A DNA stretch of 7,368 bases from contig DEIJ01000033.1 of assembly GCA_002352365.1 (NCBI GenBank), positions 1 through 7,368 of the forward strand, given 5' to 3'. A program made the translations under genes and the position numbers. Shown here piece after piece: positions 1-6,062 of this stretch; positions within the stretch are counted from its first letter, which is position 1, and each line of letters opens with the position of its first letter. A model generated the notes under the pieces. The model was not told where the DNA came from and did not search any database. It saw only the letters and a list, made by a program, of their open reading frames with translations. Source of the stretch: Dehalococcoidia bacterium UBA2777 (GTDB lineage Bacteria; Chloroflexota; Dehalococcoidia; UBA2247; UBA2777).

Positions 1-653
1 TGGGGACCTCAGAGGTATTGCCTCCTGAGAGGGGAGGCCGTCTCTCCACCAAGAGGTTGCTAGAGGCGGAGCGCCGCCGCAGCCGAAGATGGGAATATAT
101 ATTCAATTTGGCCAAGCCTACCATTGCTCAAGTGCATGGCCATTGCCTCGGCGCCGGCTTGAGCTTGGCCATGCTCTGCGACATAACCATCGCCAGCCAA
201 GATGCCGTATTTGGTGACCCCGAACTTCGGATGGGGCTCCTTCCTGGTATGCCTTTGTGGCTGTGGCTGGTAGGAATAAAGAAGACTAAGGAGATGCTGT
301 ATAGCGGAAGGTATATCGATGCCTCAGAAGCGGAAAAAATAGGCTTAATAAATAAAGTAGTTCCCCCAGATAAATTGGAACAAGAGGTGAATAGATTAGC
401 CGAGGGGATAAGCCTGATGCCGGGCGATGGTTTAGCTATCTGCAAGGATGGGATCAATGCTGTTATGGAGGCCAGAGGGTTGGGGGAGGCGTGGAGATTC
501 ACCGACAATATGCAACTGGTAATGCAGCAACGCAGTATCGAGCCCGGTGAGTTTGATTTCTTTGAAACGAGAGATAAAAAGGGGCTTCGAGCTGCCCTGG
601 AACAGAGGGATGTCCCGTTTACCTCGCTGCGTGCCCAAGAAGAGGAGGGGTGA
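1..653 (+). CDS. Enoyl-CoA hydratase/isomerase (crotonase) family protein, 5'-truncated by window edge
   Basis: Crotonase-superfamily protein, expected to act in the cytoplasm on an acyl- or enoyl-CoA thioester. The reading frame is open from base 3 to the TGA at 651-653, so the N-terminal beta strands and the first oxyanion-hole segment lie left of the window. A TTG at 18 is available but has no family support as a start. What is visible is the KPTIAQVHG strand, the second oxyanion-hole glycine loop (GAG), a CD-x-TIA segment and the FGDPEL motif. Aligned to rat hydratase, the Glu164 position is kept (Glu, bases 222-224) while the Glu144 position is Ser (162-164). One acid is the arrangement known in some enoyl-CoA isomerases, so hydratase activity should not be assumed. 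The C-terminal part (ETRDKKGL) matches the next gene. The stop is 1 nt before the next ATG, so the two are almost certainly one transcript. Family is secure; the reaction is unknown. Confidence 0.9.
   Translation, partial: GTSEVLPPERGGRLSTKRLLEAERRRSRRWEYIFNLAKPTIAQVHGHCLGAGLSLAMLCDITIASQDAVFGDPELRMGLLPGMPLWLWLVGIKKTKEMLYSGRYIDASEAEKIGLINKVVPPDKLEQEVNRLAEGISLMPGDGLAICKDGINAVMEARGLGEAWRFTDNMQLVMQQRSIEPGEFDFFETRDKKGLRAALEQRDVPFTSLRAQEEEG
643..648 (+). promoter_or_regulatory. Ribosome binding site for the second crotonase gene
   Basis: AGGAGG, 6 nt before the ATG at 655 and inside the last codons of the upstream gene. It is a near-perfect Shine-Dalgarno at good spacing and is the main reason to choose 655 as the start. 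The alternative ATG at 715 has GGGAGG only 2 nt upstream, which is too close. Confidence 0.75.
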
Positions 654-654
654 T

Positions 655-1581
655 ATGCCTACAGGATTTGGCTGGGAATTTAAAACTCAATACCAAAGGT
701 GTCAGTGGGAGGCCATGGAGTATAAAGATCGGGAATATGCCCACGCCCTTTATGAGAAAGATGGCGAGATTGCCCGGATCACTTTGAATCGGCCTGAGAA
801 GAGGAATGCCTTTAGCGACAGGATGTTTAATGACATGCTTGCTGGGCTCCATCAAGCTAATGATGATCCTGAGGTAAGGGTGGTGATCATAAGAGGAGCT
901 GGCCCTTGCTTTTCCGCCGGGCATGAATTGAGCTCACCTTACCAAGAGGAGTCACCCCCAGTCGACCCGAGATACAACCCTACACTGGTGGATTATTATG
1001 GCTTTGAACGGCGCCGCTGCAATAAGCATGAGGACTTACTCCATTATCCTAAACCTACTATTGCCCAGGTGCACGGATACTGCATTGGGGCTGGTGAGGC
1101 AGTAGCTGCTTCCTGTGACCTAACCATAGCGGCTGAGGACTCCCAATTTGGCATTCGTGGTTTCGGAAGATTTACTAACGGAATTGCCAATTTGCTCCTC
1201 TGGCCTGCAGGATCGAATAAAGCGTATGCTGGCCGAGTGCTGCCGGAGGTTTCGGGGAAAGAAGCAGCCCAAATGGGGGCAATAAACAAGGCAGTGCCCC
1301 AGGATAAGCTGGAGGAGGAGGTGAATAAATGGGCCGAGGCACTAAGCCGACTAGCCCCTGAAGCTCTCACTATCACTAAAGAATGGATAAATGGGATGTT
1401 AGATATAACTGGGGCAGGAGCAGCCTGGCGGAGCCATTATGGAGCTCATATTATGCTTCAATATGTGCGTTTCCACCCCAGCGAGGTTAGCCTGTATAAG
1501 ACAAGAAGGGATAAAGGGCTAAAGGGCTTTTTTGTTGATAGGGCTATCTCGGCTACTCCAGGAGAGAAGCCTACCCCCTGA
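655..1581 (+). CDS. Enoyl-CoA hydratase/isomerase (crotonase) family protein lacking both canonical catalytic glutamates
   Basis: A 308-residue crotonase-fold protein, probably cytoplasmic and acting on a CoA thioester. Visible in order: the N-terminal strand with ARITLNRPEKRNAF; first oxyanion-hole segment FSAGHEL at about residues 86-92; KPTIAQVHG; second oxyanion loop GAG at 145-147; CDLTIA at 154-159; a helical C-terminus ending in a TRRDKGLKG region. Ungapped alignment to rat enoyl-CoA hydratase across this core places Ala149 at the Glu144 position and Gly169 at the Glu164 position. Neither catalytic acid is present, although Glu148 is adjacent. Classical hydration is therefore unlikely; another crotonase-fold reaction or a partner role for the upstream paralogue is possible. 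The ATG at 655 has a strong SD; an ATG at 715 would remove 20 N-terminal residues and give a more typical family length of 288. It is a divergent paralogue of the upstream gene, which it follows after 1 nt. Confidence 0.92.
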   Translation: MPTGFGWEFKTQYQRCQWEAMEYKDREYAHALYEKDGEIARITLNRPEKRNAFSDRMFNDMLAGLHQANDDPEVRVVIIRGAGPCFSAGHELSSPYQEESPPVDPRYNPTLVDYYGFERRRCNKHEDLLHYPKPTIAQVHGYCIGAGEAVAASCDLTIAAEDSQFGIRGFGRFTNGIANLLLWPAGSNKAYAGRVLPEVSGKEAAQMGAINKAVPQDKLEEEVNKWAEALSRLAPEALTITKEWINGMLDITGAGAAWRSHYGAHIMLQYVRFHPSEVSLYKTRRDKGLKGFFVDRAISATPGEKPTP

Positions 1582-1662
1582 GTCGATTTTTAGCCCAGCC
1601 CTTACCCCCAAATTCAGCTGGAAAAACTAAGTTTGTCGACAGTTCCGCAAAGTGATGTTTTT

Positions 1663-1691
1663 TTGATTTCCATTACCTAAAGCGATAGAAA
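1663..1691 (+). promoter_or_regulatory. Possible sigma70-type promoter for the CoA-transferase gene
   Basis: TTGATT (1663-1668), a 17-nt spacer, then TAGAAA (1686-1691). Each hexamer matches 4 of 6 consensus bases with ideal spacing. Transcription would begin around 1698, leaving only about 9 nt before the ATG at 1707. That would fit the lack of a clear Shine-Dalgarno there. Weak boxes in an AT-rich stretch can arise by chance. Confidence 0.3.
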
Positions 1692-1706
1692 TAAGTCTCT
1701 TAAGTC

Positions 1707-3029
1707 ATGGAAAGTTGGCGGGAGGAATATAAGCGGAGGTTTATCTCCCCCGAAGAGGCAGCGGGGATGGTCAAATCGGGGGATCGGGTTGTCTGGCCTA
1801 TCGGCAGAGAGACTTTCGCTGTGGGACTCGCCCTTGCCGCCAGAAAAGAAGAGCTGAGAAATGTGGAGGTGTTGATGCCCATGGCCGGGTATGACTTCGG
1901 CTGGTATGACCCTGGCTGGGAGGAATCCTTTGCTGTAACTACAATGGGGCCTACAGCAACCTCACAGGGGGCGATCGATGCCAGAAGATGCGATGTTGTC
2001 CTCCCCTTCCTTATCCCCGACCCGATGACAGCGGAAACCAGACAACCAGATATTACCTTTGTCGAGGTTTCTCTACCCAATGAGCATGGCTTCTTGAGCT
2101 TTGGCGCTTCACTTTGGGACAAGAAAAGGCGGGTTGAGCAAGCTAAGCTGGTGATAGCTGAGGTAAACCCAAACCTGATTAGAACTTATGGGGATAACTT
2201 TGTCCATGTTTCCCAGATAGATTACTTCATGGAGCATGTTTCCTCGGGAGGAGCCCCCGGGATGGGGAGCTTAGCGGGAAGAGAACTCAAGAAGCCTGAA
2301 TCCCATGTCAAGCCCATCGCTGATAATGTGCGCCAACTGATCAAGGATGGCTCGACCATCCAAATTGGTGTGGGTAGAACCACTGAGCCATTGGTACGAC
2401 TAGGGATGCTGGAGGGGAAACACGACCTGGGCTATCATTCTGAGGCTACCCCTCCGGGGATTATCTCGCTGGTGCGGGAAGGGGTAATCACTGGGAAATA
2501 TAAGAGTATCAATGCAGGGAAAGTGGTGGTAACCTCCATCGGCGGCAGTACACGCGATGAGATGGAGTGGGTTGATAACAACCCATTGTTTTGGCTGGTA
2601 GATGTGCGCTATCTGGAGGACATTGGGGTTATTGCCGCCCATAAAAGCTTTGTGGCTATTAACCAAGCCTTGGCTATTGACCTTACCGGACAGATTGCTG
2701 CTGAGTCTGTGGGGACTAGACTACTGGCCGCTGCTGGAGGCCAAATACCATTTGTCTTTGGTGCCCTTCTTTCTCCTGGGGGACATTCTATCACTGTGTT
2801 ACCGTCTACCGCTCAGGGGGGTAGACTCTCTCGCATTGTGCCCACTCTACCTCAGGGGACAGTGGTGACTATACAGCGCAATTGTGCTGACTATGTAGTC
2901 ACTGAATATGGTATTGCCCACCTCCGAGGGAAGACAATAAGACAAAGAGCCGAGGAACTTATCTCTATCGCCCATCCCGATTTCTGTGCCGAGCTGAAAA
3001 GAGAGGCACAGAAGCTATTTTGGCCATAA
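1707..3029 (+). CDS. Acetyl-CoA hydrolase/transferase family protein (4-hydroxybutyrate CoA-transferase-like)
   Basis: A 440-residue CoA-transferase of the acetyl-CoA hydrolase / 4-hydroxybutyrate CoA-transferase family. It is expected to move CoA between an acyl-CoA donor and a free carboxylic acid in the cytoplasm through a glutamyl-CoA intermediate. The N-terminal half begins WREEYKRR...SGDRVV, typical of the family. The C-terminal half has IQIGVG, then LGYHSE, where Glu246 (bases 2442-2444) sits at the position of the catalytic glutamate known for this family (HSE or HTE). Next come the GGQIPFVFGALLSPGG glycine-rich CoA-binding region and a VVTEYGIAHLRGKT ending. Length is normal and the catalytic Glu is present, so the protein is probably active. 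The start at 1707 gives the family N-terminus, but no good Shine-Dalgarno precedes it. Its 125-nt distance from the crotonases leaves open whether it is co-transcribed with them. The acid substrate cannot be read from the sequence. Confidence 0.9.
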   Translation: MESWREEYKRRFISPEEAAGMVKSGDRVVWPIGRETFAVGLALAARKEELRNVEVLMPMAGYDFGWYDPGWEESFAVTTMGPTATSQGAIDARRCDVVLPFLIPDPMTAETRQPDITFVEVSLPNEHGFLSFGASLWDKKRRVEQAKLVIAEVNPNLIRTYGDNFVHVSQIDYFMEHVSSGGAPGMGSLAGRELKKPESHVKPIADNVRQLIKDGSTIQIGVGRTTEPLVRLGMLEGKHDLGYHSEATPPGIISLVREGVITGKYKSINAGKVVVTSIGGSTRDEMEWVDNNPLFWLVDVRYLEDIGVIAAHKSFVAINQALAIDLTGQIAAESVGTRLLAAAGGQIPFVFGALLSPGGHSITVLPSTAQGGRLSRIVPTLPQGTVVTIQRNCADYVVTEYGIAHLRGKTIRQRAEELISIAHPDFCAELKREAQKLFWP

Positions 3030-3050
3030 GTTAGAGAGAAACCATTAGAC

Positions 3051-3120
3051 CTATTCAATCGGGGCGAATAGCCGACGGCTGATAGCTAATATTAGCCAAA
3101 ATATCGTTGGCTATTGCCAA
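3051..3120 (+). promoter_or_regulatory. Leader region dense in overlapping inverted repeats upstream of the PaaK-like gene
   Basis: In the 102-nt gap between the CoA-transferase and PaaK-like genes, five inverted repeats sit almost end to end. CTATTC 3051-3056 pairs with GAATAG 3066-3071. AGCCG 3070-3074 pairs with CGGCT 3076-3080. GCTAATATTAGC at 3085-3096 is a perfect palindrome. TAGCCAA 3093-3099 pairs with TTGGCTA 3107-3113. TTGGC 3107-3111 pairs with GCCAA 3116-3120. The last two share the TTGGC arm and exclude each other, and the final arm abuts the ribosome binding site. This is seen in sequence; a regulatory role is inference. No U-tract follows, so it is not an obvious intrinsic terminator. 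Confidence 0.4.
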
Positions 3121-3127
3121 AGGGGGA
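3120..3127 (+). promoter_or_regulatory. Ribosome binding site for the PaaK-like gene
   Basis: AAGGGGGA, ending 4 nt before the ATG at 3132. It decides the start: the in-frame TTG at 3114 lies upstream of this site and would place the SD inside the coding sequence. Confidence 0.65.
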
Positions 3128-3131
3128 AAGT

Positions 3132-4427
3132 ATGGAACAACGGATTATGGAGTTAAAGAAATTAGAGACCATGCCTGTTGAGGAAAAGGAAAGATACTAT
3201 AACCAACAGCTACAACATGTAATTCAATATGCCTATCAAAATGCCCCACCGGTGAAAGAAAAGCTCGATAGCGCTGGCATTGCCCCAGCTCAAATCCGTA
3301 CTATCAAGGATCTGGAGATGATCCCAGTCACCAAAAAGGAAGAGATAGTAGATTTGCAAAAGAAATACCCTCCCTTTGGTGGATATGTGACTAAGCCCAT
3401 GGAGGAATTGCAATGGGTTCATATCTCTCCTGGCCCTATTTACACCCCTATTATCAATCTAGAAGCGATCATCGAGGGGGCGGCAAGTGCACTCGGTGAC
3501 ATTGGCTTTGGCAAAGGAGATATAGTGATCAATACCACCGGCTATCACCTGGTAGTCGCTGGCCTTGGCCTTGACCTGGCACTGAGGATAATGGGGGCCA
3601 CGGTGATACCTTCGGGACCGGGCAATACTGAACTTCAAATAGAGATTATGCGCCACATGAAGGTTACCGGGTTTGGCGGCTTTGTGCGCTTTCTTCTCAC
3701 CATCATGGAAAAGGCTGAGGAGTTGGGCTACGATTTTCGCCGCGATTTTGCCCTGCGGCATGCTGTGGTTCTCGGTGAAATAGGCGTTGACTTCCCATCG
3801 ATAAGGAAGCGTATAGAAGAGAAGTACGGGGTCAACTTAATGCAGCTTTATGGAACGGCAGATTTAGGGCTGGTAGCCCTCGAATGCGGCCAGAAATCGG
3901 GAATGCACCTTGTCGAGGGCCTGGTGGCTGAATTCGTGGATCCCCTGACTGGCAAGAGAGCCCAACCCGGTGAACCAGGCGAGCTGGTAGCAACAATCCT
4001 GCATGAAACTTATCCCTTGATTCGCCTGGCTACTGGTGACCTGGTGAGGTGGACCGATGAGCCTTGCCCTTGCGGTCGGACATCCCCCAGGCTGATGGAA
4101 ATCCTGGGGAGGGTGGGGGAAGTTACTAAAGTGAAGGGAATGTTCCTGTGGATAAGAGAGGTAGAACAAGTGGTGGCCAAATTCCCCCAGATTTCAAAGT
4201 CTCAAGTTGTCCTCAGCCATGATAGCCGAGGAAGAGATGTGCTGACGCTGAGGCTAGAACTTGTAGAGGAGAGCATCGGCACGGAGAAACTATCTCAAGA
4301 CTTCGGGGCGGCCTTTCAAGGTATATGTCGGCTTCGGCTGGATAAGGTTGAGTTTGTAACTAAGGGGGCATTCCCTGAAGGATATCAAAAGCTGGTGGAT
4401 GAAAGAGGAATAAGAAAGTGGGAATAG
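3132..4427 (+). CDS. Phenylacetate-CoA ligase-like adenylate-forming protein with degenerate P-loop
   Basis: A 431-residue protein of the PaaK branch of the AMP-binding superfamily, cytoplasmic. Such ligases activate a carboxylic acid, often aromatic, with ATP and then CoA. Visible in order: an N-terminal helical region with HVIQYAYQNAP and the IKDLEMIPVTKKEEI segment typical of PaaK; a region at residues 99-106 where the Ser/Thr/Gly-rich phosphate loop (SSGTTG type) should be but which reads SPGPIYTP; the A5-type YGTAD at 240-244; ATGD at 300-303, whose Asp is the expected ribose-binding residue; the CPCGR motif (Cys312, Cys314); a GR at 326-327 leading into KVKGM; and a C-terminal lid. Length matches the family at about 430. 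The changed P-loop makes ordinary ATP-dependent ligation uncertain. The start at 3132 is set by a good SD. It ends 9 nt before a strong hairpin and may belong with the CoA-transferase upstream. Confidence 0.88.
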   Translation: MEQRIMELKKLETMPVEEKERYYNQQLQHVIQYAYQNAPPVKEKLDSAGIAPAQIRTIKDLEMIPVTKKEEIVDLQKKYPPFGGYVTKPMEELQWVHISPGPIYTPIINLEAIIEGAASALGDIGFGKGDIVINTTGYHLVVAGLGLDLALRIMGATVIPSGPGNTELQIEIMRHMKVTGFGGFVRFLLTIMEKAEELGYDFRRDFALRHAVVLGEIGVDFPSIRKRIEEKYGVNLMQLYGTADLGLVALECGQKSGMHLVEGLVAEFVDPLTGKRAQPGEPGELVATILHETYPLIRLATGDLVRWTDEPCPCGRTSPRLMEILGRVGEVTKVKGMFLWIREVEQVVAKFPQISKSQVVLSHDSRGRDVLTLRLELVEESIGTEKLSQDFGAAFQGICRLRLDKVEFVTKGAFPEGYQKLVDERGIRKWE

Positions 4428-4436
4428 GCATATGAA

Positions 4437-4472
4437 GTGGGGGCTTTTCCCTTGGAAGGGAAAAGCCCCCAC
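4437..4472. terminator. Perfect 17-bp inverted repeat between convergent genes, probable bidirectional terminator
   Basis: GTGGGGGCTTTTCCCTT (4437-4453), a 2-nt centre, then its exact reverse complement (4456-4472). A real RNA loop would open a few central pairs. It starts 9 nt after the PaaK-like stop on the + strand and lies 27 nt after the binding-protein stop on the - strand, so it can end both transcripts. Neither side carries a strong U-tract, so termination may be inefficient, or the hairpin may instead stabilise 3' ends. A close relative occurs at 5983-6017. Confidence 0.65.
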
Positions 4473-4516
4473 CAATTACATTCCGGGATTGTTACTGCCT
4501 TATAGCGCTCTCAAAA
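4472..4516. repeat. 45-bp direct repeat, copy 1 (3' end of first binding-protein gene and its 3'UTR)
   Basis: Identical base for base to 6018-6062. On the - strand it covers the final codons of the first binding protein (ending LRAL, stop) and the 27 nt between stop and hairpin. It is part of the duplicated cassette. Confidence 0.9.
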
Positions 4517-5759
4517 ACTCCTCAGGTGTCATATAGAGGCTAGGTAGTGGTTCCAGATACTCAATAGGCTCAAAATTAACTTCCTTAACTTGATACATCC
4601 CAAATGAAGTAGTTATGAAAGGAGCGCTTTCAGTTATAGTCATGGGGTAGAAAAACCCCGTGTCGAAGTCTCTTATGCTCACCATAGCCTCTCTGACGGC
4701 ACGACCAGTCAAATTCTCATACCCCACCTTTTCTATAGCCAATCTGATAGCCTCCACCGCAGCCGCTTGGTGCAACCAGCCTGCAATATAGAAACCCTTA
4801 ACCTTCTCCACGTCATAGCCACGGTACTCTTTTGCCTTCTCACACAGAGTTACTAGCCCGGGCAACCTTTCGGTTTCAGTAGGATTAGGGGTTATTTTAC
4901 CTGAGTACCAGCCATTCGCATCCTTCATAACTACCACCAACGTGCATTCGTCGAGAGTATTAGGGGCAGCAACAAGTCCAATTCCTTTCTGTTGAATTTC
5001 TAACCTTGCCGCATCTTTAATGATTGTTACTGTTGAGGCCCCATATGAGGTAAGGTAGAGCCAATCTACCTTTTTTCCGGCAAGCCTCAAAAGCTCTACA
5101 GAGGTATCGACGCATCCTGCAACAGGCACAACCTCACGGCCAACAAATTCAGCCCCAACCCTATCAAAATACTTAGTACCATCAAGGCCACACCAAAAAG
5201 AGTGGTGATCATAACCTATAGCTCCTACCCTCATGGGACGAGCTTCAGTCCACAGATTTTCCTTGATCCACTTCACCGTCATGGTAAACGCGGTTGGCCA
5301 ATCAGTAAACGAATTGAAGATCCACATCGGCTTGGTTATCTGTCCCGGGCTCAGCGCGTTAAGGCAAGTTGCCGGTATCTCATCCCTTTGGAACGTTGTT
5401 GCCATTGCATCAGCCACAGTTGAACCGATGTGTTCTAATACAACCCCTGCGCCAAGAAATCTGCGGTGAGCTATAATGCTCTTAGTTATAGAACGTCCCG
5501 TTTCATACCAGATCACCTCAAGCTTGATCCCGTCGATACCGCCTTGTTCATTTATATACCGTGTATAGTCAACTATTCCCTCGTTCCACGGGCCAGCCAC
5601 AGGAGCTATCGGACCGGTAAAAGCACCACACATTCCTATCTTTACGACCTTCTGGGCTGGCTCACCTTGTGCCACCGGAATTGCCGAACCTAGCACCATA
5701 GCTAGCACTAGAACTGCTGAAGCTATCCCCAGGGCTATAGATTTCATCCTTTTAGCCAT
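4500..5759 (-). CDS. ABC-transporter substrate-binding protein, branched-chain amino acid (LivK-like) family, copy A
   Basis: A 419-residue exported solute-binding protein of the LivK/Peripla_BP_6 type, which captures a small ligand outside the membrane and hands it to an ABC permease. Residues 1-32 form a Sec signal peptide: a basic MAKRMK start, a hydrophobic core, and likely cleavage at AQG|E. There is no lipobox Cys. The mature part begins KVVKIGMCGAFTGP and contains DYTRYINEQGGIDGIKLEVIWYET, the classic LivK first-lobe pattern. A GCVDTS...LRLAGKK segment at about 215-230 and YENLTGRAVREA near the C-terminus are shared with copy B. The start has AGAGGA on the - strand 5 nt upstream. The gene appears monocistronic, with its own promoter and 3' hairpin. 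No permease or ATPase gene is in view. Ligand unknown: the family binds amino acids, amides, and aromatic or other carboxylates. Confidence 0.9.
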   Translation of the reverse strand: MAKRMKSIALGIASAVLVLAMVLGSAIPVAQGEPAQKVVKIGMCGAFTGPIAPVAGPWNEGIVDYTRYINEQGGIDGIKLEVIWYETGRSITKSIIAHRRFLGAGVVLEHIGSTVADAMATTFQRDEIPATCLNALSPGQITKPMWIFNSFTDWPTAFTMTVKWIKENLWTEARPMRVGAIGYDHHSFWCGLDGTKYFDRVGAEFVGREVVPVAGCVDTSVELLRLAGKKVDWLYLTSYGASTVTIIKDAARLEIQQKGIGLVAAPNTLDECTLVVVMKDANGWYSGKITPNPTETERLPGLVTLCEKAKEYRGYDVEKVKGFYIAGWLHQAAAVEAIRLAIEKVGYENLTGRAVREAMVSIRDFDTGFFYPMTITESAPFITTSFGMYQVKEVNFEPIEYLEPLPSLYMTPEEFLRAL

Positions 5760-5796
5760 CGCCTTCCTCTTTCCAATTAGTTGCTCTTCTTATACC
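5671..5796. repeat. Duplicated 5' segment, copy 1 (signal-peptide codons and leader of copy A)
   Basis: Aligns without gaps to 7238-7363. By hand count about 99 of 126 bases are identical. It spans the signal-peptide codons, the start, the ribosome binding site and the leader up to the proximal TATA-like box. The blocks around the start and SD are nearly unchanged. It is the 5' part of the duplicated cassette. Confidence 0.85.
5789..5794 (-). promoter_or_regulatory. Possible proximal -10 element for copy A
   Basis: TATAAG on the - strand, at exactly the position that holds TATAAT upstream of copy B in the ungapped alignment. No convincing -35 lies 17 nt upstream, so it may be a decayed copy of the ancestral promoter, with a second promoter further upstream now used instead. 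Confidence 0.35.
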
Positions 5797-5803
5797 GCTT
5801 GTT

Positions 5804-5832
5804 CTTATATCACGCTAGGGGCGGGAAGTCAA
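5804..5832 (-). promoter_or_regulatory. Sigma70-type promoter for binding protein copy A
   Basis: Read on the - strand: TTGACT (5827-5832), a 17-nt spacer, then TATAAG (5804-5809), preceded by TGA as in an extended -10. This is the best promoter in the window. Transcription would start near 5797, giving a leader of roughly 37 nt with a good SD. An 8-bp inverted repeat overlaps the -35 box. Confidence 0.65.
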
Positions 5833-5860
5833 ATTTTTTGCCACATTCGGGTAAATTTGA
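5829..5860. repeat. Inverted repeat overlapping the -35 of the copy A promoter
   Basis: TCAAATTT at 5829-5836 and its reverse complement AAATTTGA at 5853-5860, separated by 16 nt. Arm centres are 24 bp apart, a little over two helical turns, so it could be an operator for a dimeric regulator. AT-rich arms make chance occurrence plausible. Confidence 0.35.
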
Positions 5861-5982
5861 TGATCTCTCTGGCTGGTAAACCTACTCGCTATACTGGCAG
5901 CGGCGATAGTGGATTGCCTCGGGTAGAAAGAGACAGTTGCTTCATCGCCAGACACAAATAGGATGCTTGTCCCTCATTAACA

Positions 5983-6017
5983 GTTGGGGCTTTCCCCCTA
6001 AGGGGAAAAGCCCCAAC
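5983..6017 (-). terminator. Hairpin after binding protein copy B, relative of the one at 4437-4472
   Basis: GTTGGGGCTTTCCCC (5983-5997) pairs with GGGGAAAAGCCCCAAC (6002-6017), giving 15 bp with one bulged A and a 4-nt loop. It lies 28 nt after the copy B stop, matching the 27-nt spacing in copy A. The third pair from the base is T-A here and G-C in the other copy, a compensatory change that supports selection on the RNA fold. No long U-tract follows. Confidence 0.65.
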
Positions 6018-6062
6018 CCAATTACATTCCGGGATTGTTACTGCCTTATAGCGCTCTCAAAA
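6018..6062. repeat. 45-bp direct repeat, copy 2 (3' end of second binding-protein gene and its 3'UTR)
   Basis: Exact match to 4472-4516. It covers the last codons, the stop and the stop-to-hairpin spacer of copy B. Divergence resumes inside the coding region. Confidence 0.9.

Noticed and set aside
18..653. TTG at 18 as the true start of the first crotonase
   Set aside because: The frame is open to the window edge, and the family needs about 100 more N-terminal residues including the first oxyanion segment. Truncation by the window is the simpler reading.
547..654. N-terminal extension of the second crotonase back to base 547
   Set aside because: It overlaps the end of the upstream crotonase in another frame, does not resemble the family N-terminus, and a strong SD sits directly before the ATG at 655.
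1582..1662. Short palindromes (AAACT-A-AGTTT, GTCGAC) in the gap after the second crotonase as a terminator or operator
   Set aside because: Arms are only 3-5 bp, with no GC-rich stem followed by a U-run. This is within chance expectation.
1700..2122. Antisense open frame of 140 codons within the CoA-transferase gene
   Set aside because: It lies opposite a well-supported coding region, shows no family resemblance and has no ribosome binding context. It is a coding shadow.
5861..5980. Possible small gene or RNA between the two binding-protein genes
   Set aside because: No start with an SD, no sustained frame and no compact structure was seen. Only a loose GGCGAT/ATCGCC pair about 35 nt apart is present, which is not convincing.
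4437..6062. Repeated hairpins plus the 45-bp direct repeat as ends of a mobile element
   Set aside because: No transposase or target-site duplication was seen. The repeats are in direct orientation and coincide exactly with homologous gene ends, so paralogous duplication explains them.
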